DNA of 64,000 nt from Nepenthes gracilis (lineage: Eukaryota > Streptophyta > Magnoliopsida > Caryophyllales > Nepenthaceae). The translations under genes and the position numbers were made by a program. Within the stretch, counting starts at the first letter, position 1. Every line of letters starts with the position of its first letter. Under the pieces are notes generated by a model. The model did not search any database, had not been told where the DNA came from, and saw nothing but the letters and a program-made list of their open reading frames with translations. Below, piece by piece: positions 23,253 to 35,251 of this stretch. The DNA is taken from assembly GCA_033239525.1 (NCBI GenBank), contig BSYO01000020.1:11596308-11660307 (forward strand), given 5' to 3'.

Positions 23253-26240
23253 TTACTCTTCCCTTTCCCTGTCCTAAATCAGGCAGAACGGAAGAGAGAA
23301 TTTTAGACGTAATGTTAGAAATTATGAAGATATATTTCTAGAACTTTTACTTTACCATAGAACATGCTAGAAATATTAGAGCATGGTGCCCCATAAACAT
23401 GCTAGGAATTATCAAACTTGGTTCCCCAGTTGGATTGCATCCAGAGAATATCACATCAAGAACTAATGATTAATTATGTTCCAACTAGATAAGAAAATCA
23501 ATAACAAATGCATAATTTGACTAATTAACTATACCTTGTTATTTGTTACTTGACTCCAAAGATATGAGCAAGAAAATGTTGTTCAAAATATCACCTGCAA
23601 TAGCACAAAGCATACCTGCACTAAACCAGAGATCGGGTGTATATAAACAATCTGAAGGTGTTTAACTATTTGATAAGATCCATTTTTCTGCAGCCTTACA
23701 AAGTAAGGAAAGAAACCTGAAATAGAATGTAAAAATACAATAAATCTTATGCCATGTAAAAAGATAGACTCAAAAGTCTCCAATTATCACAAGTAAACCT
23801 GAAAAAGTAAATCGTCACGCATAACCTGCTGTTATAGACTTCTTGATTACTTTTAACTCATTAAAGCTCGATGTAACCTCAATTTTAATTCTTTCCAGAA
23901 GTCTCTTCAACTGATCTCTTATATCTCTAGCTCATTTCATACTCCTTACTTGACGTATTAGAGATAACAGATGTGAGAACCTTCAGTTCAAAAATTTCTG
24001 TGCAAACGTACCAACAAAAAATAAGACAATAGATGAGAAAAAATAAAAAGGAACGTAGAAGGCAATTTAAAGAAGAGAAATTCCATAATCGAGATCTAAG
24101 TCATCCAACTTTGTGATCATTACAATTAAGTTGGCAGCACATATGACTACTTTTTAGACCTTCCTTATCAAAAGAACCATATGCCAATTAGGTTCTAAAC
24201 TTTGGGGTAGTTATCGATTCTCTGCTTTTAACCCCTCCCGCTAATCCCCCCAAACTCACCAAGTGCAGCTAATGAACTTGTACCAAAATAAATACATGGG
24301 GGATAGACACCAGATATGTAATGCTTATCCTTCAGGACCTTTAGGCACCATTTGACCCTTAAAAAGAGAAGATGACAAAATCATTTCCTCATAAAGGACA
24401 TGAATCACGTCTTTTCACACAGAACTTTATATAAACAAGATCTCCTAGTCATATTCATATCTGCAGAATCATAGGTTTTAAGCTGAAATCATAAATTACC
24501 CAGCCTTTTCAAAGTCCTTAAAAAAGATTAAACAAAATATAAATTCCACCTTTACAAAAAAGCCATTGAAATGATATTGAGAAAGGTAAAAATTCTGATT
24601 GCCTGTTTGGTTTATAACCCATAAAGAAATAGATGGCATATTGTAAATTTTGCGAAAAACAAGTTTTGCGAGAGGACATGATCTTTTAAAGTTATGTTCC
24701 CCAGTCATCATGATTCAATATGATGTTAACTCAATTAAAAAAAAATGGTCAAAGCAAAAGGTGCCAAAATGCACAACACTGGGCTTGAGGATATATACAT
24801 CCTCCTCCCAGCATTGACGAGGTAATTTCCATATTTAAATTCACAACCTCAAGTTGCAATTAAGCAAGCTTACTTTTGCAAGAATAATCCCGCTCAAATC
24901 AAAATTGACCCCCCTAAATAAATTAGTTAATTGAGGCCTAATACAAAAACAAATAAACATACTAGTAAAGAAAATTAGACTATATTTCTACTTGGAGAAA
25001 TACTATATATTGGGAAATTCCCACAATAAAAACAGATAAACCTAAATTAATTACATCGATAAAAATATTGAAAAAAAAGCATGAAAGAAATAATTTCTAA
25101 TCAAAGCACCCTTCCTCTCCCCTTCCACCCAAAAAAAGAACTACACAATAAAGAAAGGGGACATAGTTCTTAGCTATTGAACTCCAATCTCCTCTTTACG
25201 TACCACCAATAATCACTATTTTCTATTTGTAACAGAAGATATTTAATTTTAAAAAATGATGCCAAGGTGGCACCACAAATTCCAAGGTGATAAAAGATAA
25301 AAGCACAAAACACATAGAATCAAAATTTTGATCCCTATAAAATTTAACAAAGAAGAGGATAAAAATGGGCTTGTAATCCAGAAAAGCACCAAATGAATCA
25401 AGTAGAAGAACATCCAAAGAAAACTTCTCCACGTTCCCAAAAGATTGTGTTTCTATCCCTCCGTATTTTCAAAAGAACTATCAAATAGATGCATATCCAA
25501 GCTCTTCCCTTCCATTTAGTTCTAAGAAACCACTCCCGAGCCAAGAGCTCCTCAATAATAAATCTAGATTCTACAAAGTAGAGCCCACAACAGAGAAGGC
25601 AAACAAAATAACCCAATAAGAATTGCAACATCTAAGAGTTGAAAGAAGCTCATCCTCATGTTTTTGAGAATTAAAGTACCTAATAACAAGGGTCTCTCAG
25701 ATGTGTTGCCCACTCCATTAGTTTTTTGTGCTAAAATGACAGGACAGTGAAAAGGGAAGAAAAAGAAGAGGAATAGGATGGAAGAAAGAAGAAAAGAGGA
25801 ATTCAGACAACAAGGGAGAAAATGGAGAGAAGATATACAACAATTCTGATATTAATGGACAGTTGAAAATTGATTATAGAAACACTTCATTTATATCAAA
25901 AATCTAAACTTCACCTAGGTGATGAAATATAGAAAGAAAACATTAATTGTCCTAAAACAATAAATCAAAATCAGAATAAGCTCAATTAAACTACGTCCTA
26001 TTTCTTAAATCCACAGCACTTATCATGCTTTCCAAAAAACTTATATGCAATACTTCAACATTTTAAAAAATCGGATAACATAATTACTGAGGATTTTGAA
26101 AGTCAACCACAATGAAAGGTAGCCAAAGTACTTCTCTAGTTCAAAAAAAAAAAAGATGATGATCTAATGGGTGGTCAATAAACCAAAAGGAGACCTTATG
26201 CAAAAAACTTACAGGACAAATTTAAACAGCTTTCTAGAAC
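23253..26240 (-). repeat. Right arm of the large imperfect inverted repeat
   Basis: Reverse-complement counterpart of 16489-20912; the two arms match in two blocks (23253-24410 and 25085-26240). The segment 24411-25084 has no counterpart in the left arm. In this arm the helicase exons lie on the minus strand and continue upstream to the larger exon at 28292-28800, so this arm carries the original orientation of a longer pseudogene. Confidence 0.9.
25398..25640 (-). pseudogene. Possible LINE reverse-transcriptase C-terminal scrap within the inverted repeat
   Basis: The minus strand reads KWKGRAWICIYLIVLLKIRR followed by DRN...F. This resembles the W-x-x-x-L-x-x-I-W-R-x-R-N-x-R-x-F stretch at the end of plant LINE polyproteins. 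The continuation, one frameshift later, reads EKFSLDVLLLDSFGAFLDYK. The left arm holds the matching copy at about 17085-17390. The assignment rests on this short pattern only. Confidence 0.3.
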
Positions 26241-26527
26241 CTCATCAAGCCGGAATTTCATCTCAACATTTTCTTGATAAAACTCTACATGACTTCAATG
26301 AAACCTTTGTTCATTCCACAAGCACTTCTAGCTATTAATTGAGTTGACAATAATATAACTTCATCAACATATCTCCATCCTCATGGAAGATACTCACAAA
26401 GATGAAAATATTGACTTTTGCAAGTGCACTCTTCTTCTTGCTTATTTATATATCACCCATATTTTTTCAAATCTCCATTCTATGATACTCAACAAGCTCA
26501 TAACTAGATTGTCTCCACAATAAAAGT

Positions 26528-26954
26528 TTTCATCCCCAATAGCTCCACAAACATTGTACATAGGAGAAACTATACTACAGACAAAAGGATCTAGATATGA
26601 AAAACAGAAAACAAAGAAAAAAGAAAAAAGAAAAAAGAAAATATTTCTATTTCATTTTTTGTCTTTGTAGACAAAAGGCTATCACCACGGGTCACTTTAA
26701 GGCTGCTGTGGCTGCATTTTTCAACGAGGGATGACTCAACTAGTTTCATCCCCAATAGCTCCAAAAACATTGTACATACGAGAAACTATACTACAGACAA
26801 AAGGATCTAGATATCAAAAACAGAAAACAAAAAAAAAAAAGAAAAAAGAAAACATTTCTATTTCATTTTTTGTCTTTGTAGACAAAAGGCTATCACTGGG
26901 GGTCACTTTTAGGCCGCTATGGCTGCATTTTTCAACAAGGGATGGCTCAACTGG
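26528..26954. repeat. Tandem duplication, two units of ~211-216 bp
   Basis: Both units begin 'tttcatccccaatagctcca', pass a poly-purine run (AAAGAAAAAAG type) and end '...tcaac(g/a)agggatg(a/g)ctcaactagt'. The units differ mainly in the length of the A/G tract. The duplication lies in the long intron of the helicase pseudogene. It produces a 105-codon open stretch (26731-27048) that is not a gene. Confidence 0.9.
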
Positions 26955-28084
26955 TTTCATAAACTTGTGGGCAGTTAATAACCATAGTCAAGCTATGAAA
27001 AAAATGTTCTTAAACACCAAACAAGCAGAGGAAGCTTATGCCCAGTAATCAATGACCTGGCTGGCTAGAAACAAGGCCCAATTTCAGAACTCTGTCTCTT
27101 TGAGATTTAACTAGGAAGTGAACAAGGAGACTCGATTTACAAAAAAGAATAGTAGCCCCTTAGAACCTGGGAAAGTCATTATCATGACAAAGCAACTAAC
27201 CTATAAAATTAGTTAACTCATGTTGTGTTATAAAAACAAAACAAGCAAAAATATAATACTATCATTGATGAACATATGTTTGAAATAATAACAAATATAT
27301 AAGTATTAGAGGAACCAATACTGGAAAATTTTCTGAATATGTCACGATATAATGATATATAACGATATATCCAGCAATATAACAACCTTTATTTTTTTAT
27401 CTTTTTATTTTTTTCATTGCTTCACAATTAAAAATATAAATCCATACATTTTAAATATACAAAAATCTTCTAAAAATCCTACACCATGTGTTTCGTAGGG
27501 TTATAACACATGCCTAAATTAAAACTTTGAAATAACTTTTCAATAAACTCAAAGGATATTAACATTAATTTTGATAAAATTAACTAAAACTTCTTAAATA
27601 GACAAATGGATGATTAAAAATGGTTAAGATTTAGTATCAAACTCACATTTGATGTGATCACGAAAACAATTTACGTCAACAATGTCAAATATTATACTGC
27701 CGAAACCAACCAATATCACTACAGCTGCTACAAATACTTATACCGATATTTTCATCCATGTAGCCTAGGAAAGAAACATGATTTTCATATGCTGCTGAAC
27801 TATAGCCTCAATACACACACACTCCAAGATAAGAATGAGAATAAATGCCATAAAATATGCAAATGGAAACAAAAAGCAATACCTAAACATAATTTTCATA
27901 GCACCACATGCTTCCATAGTCACATGATTTCCAATCATTGTAGACCTAACAACATTGAAAAGAAACAGGTAAGTTAAGAAAAGATGAAGAAATACAGGAA
28001 GTCTAGAAGATCCAATCCTTAACAAAACTTTCACAAGGCAGAAAAATCCAAAGAGAATTCCCATGAAAGCAGGAGAAGGTATCA
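26955..28084. other. AT-rich intron-like DNA of the helicase pseudogene
   Basis: Very AT-rich DNA between the duplication and the large helicase exon. No coding stretch of the helicase (the WCYENYIQ part that should lie between the exons) was found here, so that exon appears lost. Confidence 0.5.
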
Positions 28085-28165
28085 AGTCAGTTCCAATACC
28101 ATTGAAGGCATGACTTCATACAATAGTGCTATAATTTTTCATTAGCTGCTCACGTTATTAGTTCA
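28085..28165. repeat. ~80-bp direct repeat, copy 1
   Basis: 'agtcagttccaataccattg' onwards to 'attagttcagcg' recurs at 28800-28880 with a few changes. The two copies bracket the large helicase exon. Confidence 0.8.
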
Positions 28166-28799
28166 GCGAAGACAGTATCCAAAGTGCACAATTATTAAAA
28201 TATGTACAAACAGTCTTAAACAACCACATCAATGCAAATAGCACTTCAAAACGTGACCATAACATAAGCCATGAGTACATTGGCAACGAACCTTAAGCAA
28301 TGCAATATGGTCCCCTACATTCCCCTCATGAAATCTCATTCATGCAGTGTCAGCATGAACTTGTTTGTCCTTTGGCCAATAAAAGATCGAATTTCCAACA
28401 GGGAGTATTGCTGCAATTGTTATAATATCCTCTGAATATCAGTACTTATTTAAGGCAACAATCATTTTAGAAAGCAGGGGATCAAGAGGAAACTCTGCCA
28501 TTCTTCTACCAACTTTAGTCAATTCCCCAAGTTTATTCAATGCACCTAGAGCAGATAGCAGATGGAGGGCTTTAAGTAATGCTTCAGATGGTGGTGCATC
28601 CATAAATCAAAATTCAACAAGCCATGAATACCAAGACTCTTAAGATTCAGAACAACATTTGCAAGATTTGTGCACTATATTTCTGGCACAGTATTATCTT
28701 CCAAATATTGGTAATAGTTATAAGCAGTGTACAATCTGAAGCACTTCCCTGGACCTGTTTGTCCATATCATCCAACCCATTGATTTGCAGAAAGTACCA

Positions 28800-28882
28800 G
28801 GTCAGTTCCAATACTATTGAAGGCATGACTTCATATAGTAGTGCCATAATTTTTCATTAGTTATTCACGTTTTTAGTTCAGG
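28800..28882. repeat. ~80-bp direct repeat, copy 2
   Basis: Second copy of the 28085-28165 block, lying at the upstream edge of the large helicase exon. Confidence 0.8.
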
Positions 28883-29810
28883 AAAATGAAGACTCTTCCT
28901 CGACTCTTGAAATGGAAAGTAAATAGAAGGATCAGCGTGGTATATGCTGATGGCATGGTCAAAGTATCAAACATCATCATTAGGTTTCAAGATCATTTCT
29001 GATTTTGAAAAACCAGAATGCAACACTAGGACACAATATCATCATCGCAATATAACGTACTCAGCATTCACATTGAAGAAATTATCGCAGTTAGAGGCGC
29101 AACCATTACTATTTTCTTTCAGAGATCTCTAAAAGGGACTTAACGAACAACAGAGGACATGCAGCAAGGGCAGAATGATATGCTGGAGCGCATAGACGGG
29201 CATGAGGGAGAGTGAGACAGAGAGAGAGTGTGTGTGTGTGAGAGGTGCCCGCCAAATCCAAATTGGTTATGATTCTTTGACAAATTATATGAAAAATCCA
29301 CCAAAAATTCAGAATGAGGTAAAATTTCAATTAAACGAACAAGATTTCAAACAAACAGTAATGTTCACCCGAGAAACTCCGTACCAAAAGTTAAATCCGT
29401 AGAGACCGCGAAATGCCTGGCAAGGTTTTGGCAGTTCATGAAATATTTCCGTGTAAGGATCTGAAAGGATCCAAGATCTGTATAACTGTGAGTTTCTACA
29501 TCTGTAAAACCACCCTAGATTCCCCTTTTTGCAGCTTTCATATGACGTTCAGCTTCGACAATAGTGAAATCCAACGAGCAAATCGGTTTTCTCCGTTGGG
29601 AAACTATTTGGACAGTAAGAGACTCATTGACCTGGACCTCCAATCGCGTCTCCCTGCCGCCTCGAATGTAGATCTTCGAAACCTTACAATCTCGAACGTT
29701 CCCCTCCCAGTAGCCCTCCGTCTCTCGAAGGCAGAGGCACGATGAATGCTTATGACAGAGAGCCCGAGGCAGTCATCATTTATATAGATTGTTTCTGTTG
29801 ACGCGGTCAA
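28883..29810. other. Region upstream of the helicase pseudogene; no supported gene
   Basis: Contains a short (GA/GT) tract at 29215-29242 and a less AT-rich stretch at 29400-29760 that is open on both strands (110 codons on plus, 68 on minus). Neither translation resembles a family I know. It could be a promoter or 5' exon of the decayed gene, but nothing in the sequence proves this. Confidence 0.35.
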
Positions 29811-30540
29811 ACAAGATACATTGGCCAGAAAATAGCTTTTTTTTAGTTAGTCAGAAAATAGCCGTTGAACTAAACATTGGCCAGCTGTTATGAATAGCTT
29901 TGACATATATTTCACCAATATATAATTTTATATAATTAATATTTATACATTGATGGAAATTATTTTAGAAAATAAAATAAAATTAAATTAAATATTACAC
30001 ATTCCTCTGCACATACGAAGATAATTGGTTATAAAAACTTATACATAAAGTCTATCATTCTCCTATTAATATCATCCGTGGACTTTGTAATAATTTAAAT
30101 TATTTCATTATTAAATTTTTAAATATAAATATTTATCATTATTAATACATACCCAAATAAATAATTTTGACTAACCGTATTAATGATTTGAGTCAAAACA
30201 TAATGTTATGACCTTAATATAAAAATATAAATATAATAATGTTAAAATTTTAACCAAATATTAAAATATAATTTGTGATAAATACCATTAAATAATTTTA
30301 AAATGATCTATTATATTATAGAATTCTGATCAAATATTCTAATGCGTTCTTATATTTGGGTTATCGAATAAATAGATGGTAGGTCACTTGATTTTTTTGG
30401 TAGATAGAGTTGAAATGGGTTCGATCTTCGTTAACTTTGAATCTGAATCTTAAGCACTACAACTATGATGAATCACATTTTAAAATCCATCGTCAATCAT
30501 AATCATAACATATTATATTTTAATTAATAATTTTACCAAT
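29811..30540. other. Very AT-rich non-genic DNA
   Basis: No open reading frame of interest, no repeat unit and no motif seen. Confidence 0.6.
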
Positions 30541-32580
30541 AAATACATTATAGATCAATTGGACGTAAACTTTCCCTATCAATTCTTCAATCAACTATAA
30601 TAAACAACAAATCAATCTACACAGGATCCAATTATATTATCACGTCATTTGTAACTCTGACATCAACCCAATAATAAAATAACGTCAACTTTTATTAATA
30701 AAAGATATCTGTTAAATCGATCATATACTAATCTATAAAAATAATAAACATCCATAAAATTTGTCACTTTAAACTGCATCATTTACTGAGATTACATTGT
30801 TCTTGCATTTATAAATGGCTATATGTTTAGCATAACAATTGATACAGAATTATACAATATTATCCTAGGCAGCTAAATTGTCCAAAGCTCCATATCAATT
30901 CCACCAATCTATTACCAAAATCAAGCTAAAACTAATAATTAAATACAGTATATACTATCCAAAATATAAGTTAACAAAATAATATATTCAAAAGTATAAA
31001 CTAAATCCTTCCATCTTTACTCCTGCTTATCAAACAGAAATTCTTGCAAATCATCTGAAAAGTTCATAAAATCGTAATAAGTGAGCTAAATACTTAATAA
31101 GGTACAATATATAATAAAGATCATACAATTCTTATACTTAAAATATAATAGTAGGATTAAAGATTATAATATGATACAATAGCATAAAATTTGATCAGAA
31201 TATTTATGCAAATTTTTTTTAATTTCTTATCTTATTCTTTCCTAGTTTTAGTAATCAAACATATTGAAATAGATTTTCTTTAGGAACCAGAGTTAGTAGG
31301 TCTTACAAACCAAATGGGTGATCAATCAAAATCCGAATTATATTTGTTCCTACACAATTAAAAGCTTTTACGCTTTTATTTAAGATTTGGATATAGACAG
31401 TTTATATATAACCTAATAGATAGGACCAAACGTCGCTTCTTAACCCTGCGGATAAGAGGCTTAGACAACGATCTTCTATCATAATATATTAAGGTATGCC
31501 AGAATATACTACCAACGGAATCAAAATACTTGGTCTAATTGCTTTACTTATTTGATTTAGGAAAAAACTCTGCACTTTATTTATTAGTTTTTAATTTTTA
31601 TCATTTTAAAGAACGATTCATATTTTCTTAATATAATTACAAAGTTTCCTCTTTTTCTTTTTTATATTATCTTATATATTTTTATCATAACAATTTCATA
31701 ACATGAAATTTGACGTCAAAACATTTAGAAAAAAATTAAAAAGTTTAATACAAATTTAATAAGCATGCAGTACTTAATTAGACATGTAGTATATTTTTAG
31801 CATGTAAGAATAACATGCAATAATTTAAAATTGACAATTACAAAGTATAAACATGTAGAAATTATTTTTATACTTCTAAGTATGAAGAAAATTCCAACAT
31901 AATATATAAATTTAAGATATATAAAATTAAACACGAGTTCTTGATAAATTTCCTTATAAAATCACGAAGAACTAACAAATATACATTTTTCTCATATTTT
32001 TACTTCAAAATTTTAACTCGGATGAGCATTAAATCAATAATACTCAAAAAAAAGGGGAATAAATAACAACAAAGAAAAGAGGGAGCTTAAAGCGCATTTT
32101 CTTCAATCTGATTTATCGAAATTCTTACTCCGAATGTCTCGAATTAAGCTACACGAATGTTATCTTTCTTTTCTCTCTCTTATTCTCTCTCCTTTCAGCC
32201 TTTCTCTCTCTATTTTCTTCTCTCTCTATCAATTCCATCACTTAAATAGCAGTTAAATTGACCCTCAACAGTAAATTTATAATAGGCCCACACCCCGAGC
32301 GGCACTCGGGTGCATGTTGGGAGTAGGGCTTCTGCTTTCTGCGCCTGAAAGCACACTCGACACTGTTTTTAGTGCCTTAGGCACACTCTGGGGTGGGTCA
32401 GGTGCACTACAGTGTCAGTTAGGCCAAAAGCACAAGTTGTCTAATTTGTAATTTTTATTCATTTTTAACTTTATTTTTATATCCTTTGATCTCAATTTTA
32501 ATTATATAAACTTTATTAATTATGATTAACATAATTATAAAACTCGAACCTTATAAAAACTAATAAATAAAAGGTTAAAG
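30541..32580 (-). repeat. Solo LTR-like block E
   Basis: The layout parallels the LTRs of element D. There is a 'gaggctta/aagg'-like GC patch at 31430-31460, an AT stretch, a CT-rich tract at 32160-32235 just before a 'ctatttaagtgatgg'-type TATA (minus strand, about 32240), a GC patch at 32285-32410, and a terminal AT stretch with 'atcctttgatctcaatttta' (32480-32500) that matches 38720-38745. The block 31280-31500 also resembles 63210-63440. No internal region or partner LTR was found. Confidence 0.45.
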
Positions 32581-33502
32581 GATGGCGAAACTCGCTCACT
32601 GAAATCCTCGACATGTCTTCGATGTTTAAATCAGAAATATTTCTCAATTTAATGGAAAGACAGGAGGATAAGAGAATAATGCGTAGATGTCTATTTCACG
32701 GGACTGAGTATCAGTAGAGAGTTAGACTCCGATGAGTATACTCGGATGGGGAGCAGTTTTATAATGGAGAGTTGGGCTCCAATGAGTATGTCTGGTTGGG
32801 TAACGACTTTGAGATGGAGGGATATGTTTCGATGAGTGTGCTCAACTGGGGAATGACTTAAAGATGGTGGCTAAGTGTCTTCTTTTTCCCTGGGAATCCT
32901 CTTTCAGCATTGGAAGTGCTAAGAAACTTAGTAGAGAAAAAGCAAGATAGAGAGAGAGAGAGAGAGATGCGCTTTTGGCCTATCTATTTTTGAAATCCCC
33001 CCATTCTGGTTGAGGATGGGGGTATTTGTAGAATTGGAGCTGATGCAACCTTCGTTGAGCCTCGTTGTTGATGTCAGTTGTCCTGATCGATCCGCTAAGT
33101 TTTCTTAACGAACGTGTGTTGGGCACATATGATAATCGTTGCCTCTTTGGAAACTTGCAGAGCTACACTTGCAATCTTGGAGCGATACGCTACATCAGTG
33201 AATATTTTGCAGATATTTGTTGGGCTGTTAAGACAATTGTCATGATCATATTATGGTGGATTCTTCTTGCTTTCTGCGTTGTGTCGTCGAGGCTGTTGGC
33301 GGCCACCAATAAGGGATAACTATAGGCACGATGCTGTGCACAACACTAATCGCCTGTTTTTTACTGAATAGTTTTAGGTTAGCCACAACTGAGCCAACTG
33401 CACCGCTGTCCAGGCATTTGATGTGATAGTCCACGTGATGGGCCGCCATCCTTCAGGCTTCTCTCCTTTCGATGGTGTAAAGTACGGGTTCCGAAAACAT
33501 AG
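32581..33502. other. Mixed DNA with short repeats; no supported gene
   Basis: Holds the ~50-bp tandem repeat at 32700-32870 and a (GA)n tract at 32947-32968. An 84-codon open stretch at 33065-33319 has no recognisable family and is probably chance. Confidence 0.4.
32700..32875. repeat. Degenerate ~50-60 bp tandem repeat, three units
   Basis: Each unit carries 'tccgatgagtat/gtgctcg..tggggaa/tgac(t/g)..agatgga'. The units start near 32715, 32768 and 32820. Confidence 0.65.
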
Positions 33503-34247
33503 CTGAAAAAGGACGTTTCGTCCCAAATTATATAATATTGTTTTGAACCTGTGCAAGATTAGTGGAAGTAGTATAAAATTAAATATTCAATACACATAAT
33601 GAATATTTATTTCTAGATGCCAACAATAATAATAATTTTAAAAATATTTGATAATAAGTAATAATAAAAAAAGACAATTTTGGTGACGAATGAAAAACTC
33701 AATACCCACGATAATCGCGAAAAACCCTCCGAGTTTCAATGGCCAGAGAAGATATCTACTATGAAAATCAACTTACATATCGGGTGGTATAGACTTTCTA
33801 ACCTAGTCGACTTACTCCCATCTTGTGATTCCTACCAAGAAACTCTTTCGATTTGCCCGTAGCAACGGAATCAGATACCTTCTGGTCTTCACGTCAATCT
33901 TCTCACTTGGACCGCTTGAAGTAATGAACACGATTGGATCCCCTTCTTTACAATACCGACGTCGCCAACGAAAGTATAAAGATAGGAGTATTAAATCGGT
34001 AAAGAGAAATAGTGAGAAAACCCATTAGAATATGAAGCACAACGATATAGTTTCGGTTTTCTCAAATTGGAGCAAGAATAATGAAGTAAAAGAAGACTTT
34101 CTCTTAAGAGGTGCGCTCCAAAATGAAGCTATTCACCCTTAGAGCAACTGAAAATAAGGAGAATATTTATAGAGGGCTCAAAAAATGAGTTTAAAAATTC
34201 TGCCCATTGTCACAGTGCTCGATCACCAAGGAGGCGAGAAATGGTCA
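33503..34247 (-). repeat. 3' LTR of the copia remnant
   Basis: About 745 bp, starting on the minus strand with TGACC directly after an AAAGGGGG purine tract. It shares a TATA-like 'tataaatattc' (about 34165-34175) with the other LTR in reduced form. It matches 35252-36060 with many point changes, so the insertion is old. Confidence 0.8.
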
Positions 34248-34402
34248 CCCCCTTTGAAATAATACCATCTCCCCCTAACAAAAATAATACCATCTCCCCC
34301 TACCAAAAATAACAAAAATGGTCACCCCTTTGAAAAAAACAATTTCTTTAACTCCCCCTAATAGGAACAATATCCCCAAAGAATAGAAATATGCTCCCCC
34401 TT
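34246..34402 (-). promoter_or_regulatory. Cluster of polypurine tracts (minus strand)
   Basis: At least five GGGGGA/GGGGTG-type purine blocks on the minus strand, near 34248, 34269, 34294, 34351 and 34393, precede the 3' LTR. A 25-bp unit containing one of them is duplicated in tandem (about 34257-34306). Polypurine tracts prime plus-strand DNA synthesis in retrotransposons. Confidence 0.7.
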
Positions 34403-34576
34403 TTTATCACGAATAGCCAAAGAGTAATGAGTAATAGAAATCACTTTTCTTGATCCATATTTTCTTACCATATTTTACAATTTTGGTTAAATGTGTCACT
34501 TAATCTTTTAGAAAATGAATATGATTGACGAGATTTTCTATCATTGGATTTTACCGAAAATTATTTCGAAAAGACG

Positions 34577-34879
34577 TTACAGGGCAATAGGAACGAATAT
34601 GGCTAATAATGCCGCACCCATGGAAGTGGGTACAAACTTAGTGTGTTTGTTCATGACCTTTAAGCTATATAGATTTGGTACAGGATTTGAGCCCAATCTT
34701 TTCTGTACACATTGAGGTACCGATTGAGAGATTTTAAATGTGTTAATATTTTGGTGTGGAATTTTCATGGCAGGAACAAATACGGTCTTAGGATGCAAGC
34801 CGTGTTGAAAAATTCTCTCAACATATTCTAAACCCTTTCTATTTTTAGTAACTTTCCCAAGCCCCAACATATGGTCCAA
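34577..34879 (-). pseudogene. gag/pol fragment of the copia remnant
   Basis: A 100-codon minus-strand stretch starts LDHMLGLGKVTKNRKGLEYV when read from just upstream of its first Met. This resembles the linker that follows gag in plant copia elements (LDxMLxxGKxxxxKxGLGY). The rest carries no catalytic motif. Only this scrap of the polyprotein survives. Confidence 0.5.
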
Positions 34880-35251
34880 TTTTTTAGACCCATTTAAAAA
34901 TTATTTCAAATCATCACAAGCAATCTCAAGATTAGATTCAAGAGTCATGATTTTCTTAGTAAAAGAGCTTTTCAATTGCTCAACTTCTTGAGTATAGAAT
35001 TCATTGAAAGTTTCATCATCCTTCATACGAATTTCTTCAAATCTAGTTATTAGCATTTATAATTTTAAATTTTTAACAAGTTAGGTCCCTTATGAGTGAT
35101 TTCAAGAATATCCTACGCATTTAGATTCACTAGTGTACTTTTAAATCAAATACGCATAATTACTCTCATCAAAGAAGGGAGGCATGGATAGAGATCGACT
35201 AGTATACATCTAGTTTTGGGGTAGCGGATCAGGATGAGTCTCTGATACTAA

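Larger units (their letters stand above)
23616..28800 (-). pseudogene. DEAH-box pre-mRNA-splicing-type RNA helicase pseudogene, C-terminal exons
   Basis: Three exons are recognisable on the minus strand. Exon 28292-28800 covers a ruined motif VI (SANQ then [16 protein letters not shown] where QRAGRAGR is expected), [10 protein letters not shown], then the HA2 part with [20 protein letters not shown] and GNVGDHIALLKV before a GT donor. Exon 23826-23949 reads VRSMK-stop-ARDIRDQL. Exon 23616-23716 reads FFPYFVRLQKNGSY to HPISGLVQ. Intact relatives are about 1000 aa ATPases that remodel the spliceosome. Here there are several stops, a one-base deletion near 28610, no DEAH/ATP-binding N-terminal exons, and a very long intron. 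It is dead. Confidence 0.9.

Noticed and set aside
26731..27048. 105-codon plus-strand frame as a gene
   Set aside because: Created by the tandem duplication and its purine tract (KQKTKKKKKKEN); lies in an intron-like region.
29413..29810. Overlapping frames of 110 and 68 codons as a gene upstream of the helicase pseudogene
   Set aside because: Neither translation resembles a known family. Both strands are open over the same stretch, and no start or splice evidence favours one.
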